Source: Motilibacter aurantiacus (lineage in GTDB: Bacteria; Actinomycetota; Actinomycetes; Motilibacterales; Motilibacteraceae). From it: a DNA stretch of 51,464 nucleotides. The position numbers and the translations under genes are program-made. This document shows positions 34,103 through 41,512 of this stretch, piece after piece. The stretch covers positions 1-51,464 of the forward strand of contig NZ_JAANNO010000019.1 of NCBI RefSeq assembly GCF_011250645.1, read 5' to 3'. Below the pieces are notes generated by a model. That model saw only the letters and a program-made list of their open reading frames with translations. It did not search any database and was not told the DNA's origin. How positions within the stretch are numbered: position 1 is the stretch's first letter; every line of letters starts with the position of its first letter.

Positions 34103-35638
34103 TCAGCCGAGGTCGAGCACCTCGGGCGTGCCGGGCGCTGCCGCCCCGTGGTCGGGCGCCGCCCGCAGCGGAAGCCGCAGCCGCGCGACGGTGCCTCCGC
34201 CGGCCCGTGGCTCCAGGGCGGCCGAGCCGCCGTGCTCGGCCGCCACCTGCGCGACGATCGCCAGCCCGAGCCCGCTGCCCGGCACGGCGCGCGCCTCGGT
34301 GGCCCGGTAGAACCGCTCGAACACGCGCTCGCGGTCCGCCGGGTCGATGCCGCGCCCGCGGTCCGCGACCGCAACCTCCGCCCGTCCCGGGGCGACGTCC
34401 GCCCGTCGCACCGAGACGTGCAGGACGGCCGGGTGCGGCGCGCTGAACTTCACCGCGTTGTCGAGCAGGTTGTTGACCGCCCGGGTGAGGCCGGTGGCCC
34501 GCCCGGGGATCACCAGCGGCTCGGTCTCGACGGTGAAGGACGCGTCCGGGGCGTGCCGGCGCGCCCGGGCCACGCACCGCTCGACCAGCTCGTCGAGACG
34601 CAGGTCGCCCGGCACCTCCTGCCCGGCGTCCTCGCGGGCGAGCGCGACCAGCTCGTTCATGAGCGTGGTCAGCTCGACGGCCTGCTCCCCGAGGTCGGTC
34701 AGCATCGCCTTCCGGTCCGCTGCCGACAGCGCCCCCGGCCCGCGCTCCTCGGCCCGGGCGAGCAGCTCGACGTTGGCGCGCAGGCTGGTCAACGGCGTAC
34801 GCAGCTCGTGCCCGGCGTCCTCGACCAGCCGCCGCTGCTGGAGCCGCGCGCTCTCCAGCGCCGCGAGCATGGCGTTGACACTGCGCGCCAGCCGCGCCAC
34901 CTCGTCGTCCCCGGTGACCGGGATCGCGGCGCGCAGGTCGCGGGTGGCCGCGACGTGCTCGGCCGCGGCCGTCACCCGGCGGACCGGGCCGAGCCCCGCC
35001 GACGCCACCGCGCGCCCGGCGAACGCTGCGGCCGCGATGCCCAGCAGCGAGAAGAGCCCGAGCAGCAGGGCGAGCGAGCGGAGGGTGCCGTAGACCTCGT
35101 CGAGCGACCGGGCGACCTGCACGGCGCCGGGCCCCGTGCGCAGCGTGGCCGGCGCCGTGATGATGCGGACGTGCGACCCGTCGACGGTGGCGTCGCGCAG
35201 CACCTCGCCCTTGCCGGTCCGCGCGACCTCCACGTCGGCCGCCGTGACGGGCAGGGTGAGGCTCCCGTTGCGCTGGAAGGCGGCGCGCCGCCCCGTCGCG
35301 TCGATGTACTGGATGTTCTGCGCCGCGGCCTGGTTGAACGCGCCGGGCGGCGGGCCCCCGCGGCCGAACCCGCGGTCGGGACGGCCACCGCGCCCGACGA
35401 CGGCGGCGAAGCGGGCCTCGGCCGCCACCTGCTCGCGCAGCGTCTCGTCGGTCTCGCTGCGCAGCTCCGCGCGGACGGACAGCCAGGCCACGGTCGAGAC
35501 GAGGAGCACCGCGCCGGCGACGACCAGCGCGACGATCCCGGCCAGCCGGGCCCGCAGCCCCGGGTGCCGCCAGCGGGCGACACGGCGGCGCAGGCCCGCG
35601 GGCAGCCGTCCCCACAGCTCCCGCAGCGTCCCGGTCAC
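34103..35638 (-). CDS. Membrane sensor histidine kinase (MprB-like)
   Basis: The 511-aa protein has TM1 at about residues 30-52 ([22 protein letters not shown]), an extracytoplasmic sensor region with an Arg/Gly-rich stretch ([20 protein letters not shown]), and TM2 at about 170-195 ([20 protein letters not shown]). HAMP, HisKA ([19 protein letters not shown]) and the ATPase domain ([42 protein letters not shown]) follow. The GTG start overlaps the stop of the upstream response regulator by 4 bases. The layout matches MprB of mycobacteria, an envelope-stress sensor, but the sensed signal here is not evident. Confidence 0.9.
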   Translation of the reverse strand: MTGTLRELWGRLPAGLRRRVARWRHPGLRARLAGIVALVVAGAVLLVSTVAWLSVRAELRSETDETLREQVAAEARFAAVVGRGGRPDRGFGRGGPPPGAFNQAAAQNIQYIDATGRRAAFQRNGSLTLPVTAADVEVARTGKGEVLRDATVDGSHVRIITAPATLRTGPGAVQVARSLDEVYGTLRSLALLLGLFSLLGIAAAAFAGRAVASAGLGPVRRVTAAAEHVAATRDLRAAIPVTGDDEVARLARSVNAMLAALESARLQQRRLVEDAGHELRTPLTSLRANVELLARAEERGPGALSAADRKAMLTDLGEQAVELTTLMNELVALAREDAGQEVPGDLRLDELVERCVARARRHAPDASFTVETEPLVIPGRATGLTRAVNNLLDNAVKFSAPHPAVLHVSVRRADVAPGRAEVAVADRGRGIDPADRERVFERFYRATEARAVPGSGLGLAIVAQVAAEHGGSAALEPRAGGGTVARLRLPLRAAPDHGAAAPGTPEVLDLG

Positions 35639-36357
35639 CCCGAGGTCGCCTCGCGCAGGGCGTAGCCGACGCCGCGCACCGTCTGCAGGATGCGCGGCTC
35701 GCCCTCGGCCTCGAGCTTGCGGCGCAGGTAGCCCACGTAGACCTCGAGGCTGTTGGACGTGGTGCCGAAGTCGTAGCCCCAGACCCGCTCGAGCAGGACC
35801 GTGCGGGTCAGCACCTGGCGCGGGTGGCGGAGGAAGACCTCGAGCAGCGAGAACTCGGTCCTGGTCAGCTCCAGCAGGCGCTCGCCCCGGCGTACCTCGT
35901 AGGACACCGGGTCCATCGACAGGTCCGCGAACCGCAGCACGTCGTCCTCACCGGGGCCCTCTCCTGGGGCCGACAGCCGGGCGCGGCGCAGCAGCGCGCG
36001 GACACGGGCGAGGAGCTCCTCGAGCGCGAACGGCTTGAGCAGGTAGTCGTCCGCGCCGGCGTCCAGCCCGGCGACCCGGTCGCCCACGCCGTCGCGCGCG
36101 GTCAGCATGAGCACGGGCGTCGTGTCGCCGGCCGCGCGGAGCCGCCGGCAGGCCTCGAGCCCGTCCATGCGCGGCATCATCACGTCGAGCACGACCGCGT
36201 CCGCCGGCGACGCCTCCAGCTGGGCGAGGGCCTGGACGCCGTCGGCGGCGGTCTCGACCTCGTAGCCCTCGAACCGCAGGCTGCGCGCCAGCGCGTCGCG
36301 CACGGCGGGCTCGTCCTCGACGACCAGCACCTTCACGGTTCCAGGAGTAGCAGCCAC
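35635..36357 (-). CDS. OmpR/MprA-type response regulator
   Basis: The 240-aa protein has a receiver domain ([14 protein letters not shown], phospho-acceptor Asp58 in [41 protein letters not shown]) and a winged helix ([49 protein letters not shown]). It is the partner of the kinase that begins at its stop codon. A GTG at 36357 is used; an in-frame GTG at 36336 (VKVLVVEDE) is an alternative. It is divergent from the c-di-AMP riboswitch and NlpC/P60 gene, so envelope control could be shared, but this is inference. Confidence 0.93.
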   Translation of the reverse strand: MAATPGTVKVLVVEDEPAVRDALARSLRFEGYEVETAADGVQALAQLEASPADAVVLDVMMPRMDGLEACRRLRAAGDTTPVLMLTARDGVGDRVAGLDAGADDYLLKPFALEELLARVRALLRRARLSAPGEGPGEDDVLRFADLSMDPVSYEVRRGERLLELTRTEFSLLEVFLRHPRQVLTRTVLLERVWGYDFGTTSNSLEVYVGYLRRKLEAEGEPRILQTVRGVGYALREATSG

Positions 36358-36464
36358 GGCTGAGGACCGGCTGAGAGCGTGATGCGACGCACAGGGCCGA
36401 GACTAGGCCTCGGCTCAGGTCCCTCGCATACGGTGTCGAGGCAGAGATCGACGGTCGCAAGGCC

Positions 36465-36652
36465 GTCCACGCACCGGCTACGCCGAGTCCTGCCCCGCCG
36501 GTGCGACGACGTCTACTCCGACGTGGGGCAGGAGCGGGGGACCCACTCCTTCGCGAGACCGCCGGACGGCAGCAGCCGCCCGGCTCGGGGTGAAGCCGCA
36601 GCAGCGGCCGGGGCACTTCCGGTCCCGAACCCGACAGCTCACCTCGCAGGCG
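36465..36652 (+). ncRNA. Cyclic di-AMP (ydaO-yuaA) riboswitch
   Basis: The leader holds the conserved pieces of this class in order. These are CGCCGAGTCCTGCC (36481-36494), GGGGGACCCAC (36536-36545), CGGGGTGAAGCCGC (36586-36599) and CCCGAACCCGACAGC, then ACCTCGCAGGCG (36624-36652). A TACGGT -10-like box is at 36429-36434. The aptamer ends a few bases before GGAAGGG, the ribosome site of an NlpC/P60 hydrolase. In actinobacteria this riboswitch typically controls such cell-wall hydrolases and resuscitation factors, usually switching them off when c-di-AMP is high. Confidence 0.9.
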
Positions 36653-36671
36653 TGCTGGAAGGGCTCTTCTC

Positions 36672-37247
36672 TTGTCGTACGCCGCCACCGGCGGCGCGCG
36701 CGCTCTGTCGCGCCGCGCTGCCGTGACCTCCGCTGCCCGTCTCTCCCTCCGCCTCGGCGCGCTGCTGGTCGCGCTGCTCGGCGCCCTGCTCGTCGCCCCG
36801 GCGGCGCCGGCCTCGGCCACCGTGCCCGACGCCGCCGTCACGCCGGCGGGCCGCTCGGCCAAGACCCCCGCCGCCCGCGCCGCCGCCGTCCGCGCGGCCA
36901 AGGTGAAGACGGTCCTGACCACGGCCGCCGCACTGCGTGGCCGCCCCTACCGGTACGGCGCGACCGGCCCGCGCGCGTTCGACTGCTCCGGCTACGTCGG
37001 CTACGTCATGAAGCGCGTGGGCAAGTCGCTGCCCCGCACCTCGCGCGGCCAGTACGCCGCCTCCAGGAAGATCAACCGGTCCGCGATGAAGCCCGGTGAC
37101 CTGGTGTTCTTCAAGCACGGCTCCCGCGTCTACCACGTGGCCGTGTACGCCGGCGGCGGCCGCATCTGGCACGCTCGCCAGCCCGGCCAGGGCGTGGCCC
37201 TCACCCGGATCACCGCGTCGAGCTGGGCCGCCGGCCGCGTCCTCTGA
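36672..37247 (+). CDS. Secreted NlpC/P60 cell-wall hydrolase
   Basis: The 191-aa protein starts at a TTG preceded by GGAAGGG. It has a long Sec signal (hydrophobic LRLGALLVALLGALLVAPAAPASA), a basic Ala-rich linker, and a C-terminal NlpC/P60 domain with catalytic Cys105 (AFDCSGYVGYVMK) and His155 (VYHVAVYAGGGRIWHA). LPRTSRGQYA and KPGDLVFFKHGSRVYH are standard blocks. It cleaves peptide stems of peptidoglycan outside the membrane. A c-di-AMP riboswitch occupies its leader. A GTG at 36723 is an alternative start that would remove part of the n-region. Confidence 0.92.
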   Translation: MSYAATGGARALSRRAAVTSAARLSLRLGALLVALLGALLVAPAAPASATVPDAAVTPAGRSAKTPAARAAAVRAAKVKTVLTTAAALRGRPYRYGATGPRAFDCSGYVGYVMKRVGKSLPRTSRGQYAASRKINRSAMKPGDLVFFKHGSRVYHVAVYAGGGRIWHARQPGQGVALTRITASSWAAGRVL

Positions 37248-37259
37248 CCGACAGCGTCG

Positions 37260-37291
37260 ACGGCCCCGCACTCGATCGTGTGCGGGGCCGT
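37260..37291 (+). terminator. Terminator after the NlpC/P60 gene
   Basis: ACGGCCCCGCAC (37260-37271) pairs perfectly with GTGCGGGGCCGT (37280-37291) around an 8-nt loop, 12 bases after the stop. Confidence 0.75.
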
Positions 37292-37335
37292 CGTGCGTCC
37301 TCCGTTTCAGTGAAGCGAACTGTGCAGCTTCAGCT

Positions 37336-37761
37336 TCAGCGAACGACCTCGTAGTAGAGCGTGTAGTCGGCGGTCCAGGCGGCGAAGCGCGCCTCCTGCA
37401 GGCCCTGGCCGATGTTGTCCGCGCTGACCGCGAACTCGCCCAGGAAGTCGTCGTTGTCGAAGAAGCCGGCGTCCGCGTCGTAGAGCTTGACCCGGGTGGT
37501 GTTGCTGCCGGACTTCGTGACGTTGATGGTCACGCCCTGGCGGTCGTTGAGGCTGCCGGCCCACACCTTGCTGCCGTTGACCGTGATGTACGGCTCGTCG
37601 GCGCCGGTCCAGTCCTCGGTGGACTCGCACCACACGTTGTAGATCTTGATCTTGTACGTGGTGGCCGCCTGTGCGGGGGAGGACAGGGCGACGAGCCCAC
37701 CCGTCGCCACGGCGGCGGCGGCGGCGAGGGAAGCGGTCTTGCGAAGGGTGTTTCCGAGCAT
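37336..37761 (-). CDS. Small secreted protein with C2-like beta-sandwich
   Basis: The 141-aa protein has a Sec signal (LRKTASLAAAAAVATGGLVALSSPAQA). It then has a single domain whose strands and acidic loops follow the C2 pattern: YKIKIYNVWCES, DEPYITVNGSKVWAG, TTRVKLYDADAGFFDNDDFLGEFAVS. The run VKLYDAD...NDDFLGEF is the classic Ca-binding loop 3 signature of C2 domains. It probably binds calcium outside the cell; the partner is unknown. One unpaired cysteine (VWCES) follows the signal. It converges on the NlpC/P60 gene and is divergent from the Gfo/Idh/MocA gene 201 bases away. Confidence 0.7.
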   Translation of the reverse strand: MLGNTLRKTASLAAAAAVATGGLVALSSPAQAATTYKIKIYNVWCESTEDWTGADEPYITVNGSKVWAGSLNDRQGVTINVTKSGSNTTRVKLYDADAGFFDNDDFLGEFAVSADNIGQGLQEARFAAWTADYTLYYEVVR

Positions 37762-37962
37762 GGCTGTGAGCCCCCTGGGAAGGTCGGTCGGTGTGCCGCG
37801 CGTGGCGGCGGGTGCAGCGCGTGTCGGCGCGTGACGCGTCGGGCGGCTCCCGTCCGGTGCCGCCCCGTGCGCGTCCGACTCTTCAGAGCGACGTGGCCCT
37901 GCGCAGATACACGGAGGAAACCCGTGTCGCCCCGCCACCGCGCGCTGGGCCAGGATGGCCGG

Positions 37963-39015
37963 GTGACTGACAACCTGCGCGTCGCCGTGCTGGGCTACGG
38001 CCTGGCCGGCTCGACCTTCCACGCTCCCGTCATCGAGTCGGTCCCCGGGCTCCGGGTGACCGCCGTCGTCACCTCCAACCCCGAGCGGGCGGAGCAGGCA
38101 CGTGCGGACGTCCCCGGTGTACGCGTCCTCGCGTCGGCTGACGAGGTGTGGGCCGACCCCGCCGCGTACGACGCCGTCGTCGTCGCCACGCCGAACAAGT
38201 CGCACGCCCCCCTCGCGACCGCGGCCATCGAGGCCGGGCTGCCGGTCGTGGTGGACAAGCCGCTCGCGGTGACCGCGGCAGCGGGGCAGCAGGTCGTCGA
38301 CCTCGCGGCCGAGCGCGGCGTCCTGCTCACGGTCTTCCAGAACCGGCGCTGGGACGCCGACCTGCTGACGGTGCGCCGGCTGCTCGCGGACGGGGCCCTC
38401 GGCCGGGTGCACCGGTTCGAGTCGCGCTTCGAGCGGTGGCGCCCGCAGCCGAAGGCCGGCTGGCGCGAGAGCGGCTCGCCCGACGAGGCCGGCGGCCTGC
38501 TCTTCGACCTCGGCAGCCACCTCGTCGACCAGGCGCTGCACCTGTTCGGCCCGGCGACGTCGGTGTACGCCGAGGTGGACGTGCGACGTGCGTCGGTGGT
38601 CGTGGACGACGACGTGTTCGTCGCCCTGACCCACGCGTCCGGTGTCCGGTCCCACCTGTGGGCGGGGGCGCTCACCGGGCAGCTCGGCCCGCGGTTCCGG
38701 GTGCTCGGCGGCGAGGGGGCGTACGTGAAGCACGGCATGGACCCGCAGGAGGACGCGCTGAAGGCCGGCGGCCGTCCCGACACCGACGGCTGGGGGGTGG
38801 AGCCGGAGTCGGCCTGGGGGCAGCTCGGTGTCGACGGCGCGACGAGCCCGGTGCCCAGCGCGGCGGGGGCGTACCAGGCGTTCTACGCGCTGCTGGCCAA
38901 GGCGTTGCGCGGCGAGGGCCCGGTCCCGGTCGACCCCGCGGAGGCCGTGACGACCCTGCGGGTGCTCGAGGCCGCCCGTGCCGCGTCCGCCGAGGGGCGG
39001 GCCGTCCAGCTCTGA
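37963..39015 (+). CDS. Gfo/Idh/MocA-family NAD(P)-dependent oxidoreductase
   Basis: The 350-aa cytoplasmic enzyme has a Rossmann fold (LRVAVLGYGLAGSTFHAPVI, YDAVVVATPNKSHAPLATAAIEAGLPVVVDKPLA with the family EKP-like lysine in VDKP). The alpha/beta substrate domain includes FQNRRWDADLLTV, GGLLFDLGSHLVDQALHLFG and GVEPESAWGQLG. The block AGSTFHAPVI is typical of the YdgJ/YvaA subgroup that oxidises inositols or sugars. The substrate is not evident from the neighbours. A CAGGAT -10-like box ends 6 bases before the GTG start, so a leaderless mRNA is plausible. It is unlikely to be part of the following operon. Confidence 0.9.
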   Translation: MTDNLRVAVLGYGLAGSTFHAPVIESVPGLRVTAVVTSNPERAEQARADVPGVRVLASADEVWADPAAYDAVVVATPNKSHAPLATAAIEAGLPVVVDKPLAVTAAAGQQVVDLAAERGVLLTVFQNRRWDADLLTVRRLLADGALGRVHRFESRFERWRPQPKAGWRESGSPDEAGGLLFDLGSHLVDQALHLFGPATSVYAEVDVRRASVVVDDDVFVALTHASGVRSHLWAGALTGQLGPRFRVLGGEGAYVKHGMDPQEDALKAGGRPDTDGWGVEPESAWGQLGVDGATSPVPSAAGAYQAFYALLAKALRGEGPVPVDPAEAVTTLRVLEAARAASAEGRAVQL

Positions 39016-39112
39016 CGAAGCGCTCTTCAGGCAAGGCCCGCTGTGGACGACCGCAGCGGGCTCTCGCGCTCCCGGCCTAGCGTCTGCCTCCTCGCCTGTC
39101 GGAGGGGGAAGC

Positions 39113-39406
39113 GTGAGCGAGTGCCTGAAGGTCGACACCGACGAGCTGCGGGCGGTCGCCCGGTCGCTCACGGCGATCCGGCTGCGCCTGGAGTCGGCAG
39201 CGAACGACATCGCCGGCCTGCACGGGGAGCTCGGCTCGGGGCGGCTGGCCGAGACGATGGACCGGTTCGCGTCCGACTGGCAGGTACGCCGCCGTCGGCT
39301 CTGCGGCTCGGTCGAGGCCGTCGAGCAGATGGCTCTGCAGTCGGCGCGGAAGCTGGAGGCGTGTGATCAGGCGCTGGCGCGGAGCGTCAGCGGGGGTGCG
39401 AGGTGA
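39113..39406 (+). CDS. Small WXG100/ESX-like helical protein
   Basis: The 97-aa, almost all-helical protein reads like a WXG100 fold: DTDELRAVARSLTAIRLRLESAANDIAG, a turn, then LAETMDRFASDWQVRRRRLCGSVEAVEQMALQSARKLEACDQAL. The turn GSG replaces the strict WXG, and a Trp follows in DW. GGAGGGGG lies just before the GTG start, and the stop overlaps the next start (GTGA). Such small proteins usually form a helical hairpin dimer with a partner for export by a type VII secretion system. No secretion ATPase is in the window. Confidence 0.7.
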   Translation: MSECLKVDTDELRAVARSLTAIRLRLESAANDIAGLHGELGSGRLAETMDRFASDWQVRRRRLCGSVEAVEQMALQSARKLEACDQALARSVSGGAR

Positions 39407-40719
39407 CGGCACGGCCCCGGGACTGGGAGCCGCTGGAGGCTGTCGACCCCGTGCCGGGCGACCCGCTCGCGGTCCAGGCCGCCGCCGCCCGCTTCGCAGC
39501 CATGGCGAACGAGCTCGCGACGCAGGCACAGCGGCTGCGCACGATCGCCGCCCCGTCCGCCGCCAGCGGCTGGGAGGGGGAGGCGGCAGGCGAGTTCCGC
39601 TCGGCCGCGGAGGATCTCTCACGGGACCTGGACACGGTGCGCGGCCGCTACGAGACGGCGGCGAGCGAGCTGCGGGTGTGGTCCCGCGAGCTCGACTCGG
39701 CGCAGGAGGAGTCCTTGCGCGCCCTGCGCACGGCCCAGGATCTCGCGGCGGACGCGGCCGCGGCCGGTGCCGTCGCCCCGCCGGGACAGCAGGTCGTCCC
39801 GGACCTCGCGGCCGCGCGGCGCGCCCTGGACGCCGCGGTGGCACAGCGGGACCTCGCGGCCCGGCGGGCGGCGGAGGCGATCGAGCGGGCGATGCAGGCC
39901 GACGGCCTGAAGGACTCGTGGCTGGCCCGGTTCGCGGGCGCTCATCCCACCGTCGTGGCGTGGATGAAGATCGCGTCGGAGGTCGTGGCGATCTCCGGTC
40001 TGGCGCTCGCTGCTGTGGCGATCATCTTCATGGTCACCGTCCCCGCCTCCGCCCTCCTGGCCCTCGCCGCCGCCGGCCTCGGGATCGACGCCCTGTTGTG
40101 GCTGATGGGCGAGGGCGACGGGCTGTCCGTGGTCCTGGGGGCCCTCAACGTCGCGACCGCGGGGCTGGCCGTCGCTGCCGGCCGTGCCTTCGTCCAGGGG
40201 TGGAACGCATCGGTGACGGCTGCGCGCAGCGTCGGCCGTGCCCGCGCCGAGAGCAGCGTCCGGGTGGTCAACGCCGAGCGGGTGCGCCGAGCGCGGCTGG
40301 TCATCGCGCGCACCGACCCCGGCAAGGCATCCCACGTGCGCGCGCAGCAGATCCTCGATGACGTGGACACGCGCGTCCGGGCTGCCGGGGACATCGCGGC
40401 GGCCGCCATCGGTCTCCCGGCGGGTCGCCCCGGGCTGGGGCGTCGGCTCTGGACGTTCGACCGGGTGACCGCACAGCGGGTCGCCTCGGCCTCCTGGATG
40501 CGCACGAAGTACCAGACCCCCGAGCTGAGCAAGGCCTACGAGCGGGTGCGCCGCGCCGCCCTGGCGTCGGGTGGCAGCGCGGCGTCCGGGGTGGCGACGG
40601 AGGGCTACGACCGCGCCCGTCAGGGCTGGGCCACGTCACCGGCACCGTGGAGGGACGCCTGGCGCACCGTGCGGACGGCCACCGGGACGGGGACTGCACG
40701 CCAGGCGGTGGCCCGGTGA
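39403..40719 (+). CDS. WXG-type membrane protein, possible type VII substrate or effector
   Basis: The 438-aa protein has an N-terminal coiled domain (about residues 1-180) with a WXG-like turn (GWEGEAAGEFRSAAEDL) and long Ala/Arg/Glu helices (RGRYETAASELRVWSRELDSAQEESL). A hydrophobic region (about 188-270: VVAISGLALAAVAIIFMV, ALLALAAAGLGIDALLWL, LGALNVATAGLAVAAG) looks like two or three membrane helices. The C-terminal ~165 residues are basic and helical (RVRRARLVIARTDPGKASHVRAQQ, YERVRRAALASGGSAASG), and no toxin domain is recognised. It is coupled by 4-base overlaps to both neighbours. It could be a structural partner rather than an effector. Confidence 0.65.
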   Translation: MTARPRDWEPLEAVDPVPGDPLAVQAAAARFAAMANELATQAQRLRTIAAPSAASGWEGEAAGEFRSAAEDLSRDLDTVRGRYETAASELRVWSRELDSAQEESLRALRTAQDLAADAAAAGAVAPPGQQVVPDLAAARRALDAAVAQRDLAARRAAEAIERAMQADGLKDSWLARFAGAHPTVVAWMKIASEVVAISGLALAAVAIIFMVTVPASALLALAAAGLGIDALLWLMGEGDGLSVVLGALNVATAGLAVAAGRAFVQGWNASVTAARSVGRARAESSVRVVNAERVRRARLVIARTDPGKASHVRAQQILDDVDTRVRAAGDIAAAAIGLPAGRPGLGRRLWTFDRVTAQRVASASWMRTKYQTPELSKAYERVRRAALASGGSAASGVATEGYDRARQGWATSPAPWRDAWRTVRTATGTGTARQAVAR

Positions 40720-41468
40720 CGAGCCCGGCCTCGCGGCGCCCCACCGGCTACGACATCGTCCTGCCTCCTGCGTGGTGGCACGTCCCGCTCGGCAGCGGCA
40801 GGCACGCCTCGGTCGCCGCGCTGATCCGGCACCAGGTGCGCAGGTCCCCGAAGGAAGCGGCTGCGCTCCTGCGCGGCGGCCTGCGTCGCGAGCTGGCCGG
40901 CATCGTCGAGCGCGCCGCCCACAGCGGGGCCAGCGACCTGTACCTCTCGCTCGGGGTGGAGCAGGGCATCCCGCTCGCGGCCTCCCTGGTCGTGCAACGC
41001 CTTCCGGGCGCCACGGGCATCACCGGGAACTCCCTGGAACTCGTGGAAAGGGTCATCGTGCAGTCGGGTGGCACGACCCGTCCGCTGCGTGTCGGCCGCG
41101 GCCGCGGCCTCGGGGTCGCCGGCCGTCGGGTCGAGATGCACGTGCTGCCGGAGAGCGTCCTCGACGGAGGGAGGGCTCCCCTGGACGCGTCGACACTGCC
41201 CCAGTCGTGCACCACGCACCTGGACGTCTTCATCCCGGTCCCGCAGAGCGCCGACCTGCTCCTGCTCGCCTTCAGCACCCCGGTCCCGGCTCTGGCCGAC
41301 GCCTTCGTGGACCTCTTCGAGGCCATGGCCCAGAGCCTGACGTGGACGTACGGGAGAGCCGGGCGGCGTACGCCCGGAACGAGCCCGCCTCGTGTCACCC
41401 CGCGTGTGCCCACGTCACGCTGCGCACAAGCAACGGAGAGCGGCGTCGAGTCTCCGGGGCGTGGGTAG
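40716..41468 (+). CDS. Accessory protein of the WXG cassette
   Basis: The 250-aa protein starts YDIVLPPAWWHVPLGSGRHAS, followed by VAALIRHQVRRSPKEAAALLRGGLRRELAGIVERAAHSGASDLYLSLGVEQGIPLAASLVVQ. The rest is an alpha/beta domain ending VPQSADLLLLAFSTPVPALADAFVDLFEAMAQSLTWTY and a disordered Arg/Thr-rich tail. The W.(V/I)PL opening and the IRxQV helix resemble short actinobacterial proteins encoded beside WXG100 genes. It may be a cytoplasmic chaperone, in the manner of EspG, but that is inference. Its GTG overlaps the stop of the 438-aa gene. No catalytic motif is seen. Confidence 0.6.
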   Translation: MTSPASRRPTGYDIVLPPAWWHVPLGSGRHASVAALIRHQVRRSPKEAAALLRGGLRRELAGIVERAAHSGASDLYLSLGVEQGIPLAASLVVQRLPGATGITGNSLELVERVIVQSGGTTRPLRVGRGRGLGVAGRRVEMHVLPESVLDGGRAPLDASTLPQSCTTHLDVFIPVPQSADLLLLAFSTPVPALADAFVDLFEAMAQSLTWTYGRAGRRTPGTSPPRVTPRVPTSRCAQATESGVESPGRG

Positions 41469-41512
41469 ATCGCCGGCGGGTCGCTCGGGGGAGCGTGTCG
41501 AAGGGGGGAGGC

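Noticed and set aside
32352-35615. 1087-codon open frame overlapping typA and the sensor kinase on the same strand
   Set aside because: It is an out-of-frame artefact of high GC; typA and the kinase have full conserved motifs in their own frames.
39403-40719. Polymorphic toxin with a named C-terminal domain
   Set aside because: No nuclease, ADP-ribosyltransferase or deaminase motif is visible in the basic helical C-terminus, and no immunity gene follows.
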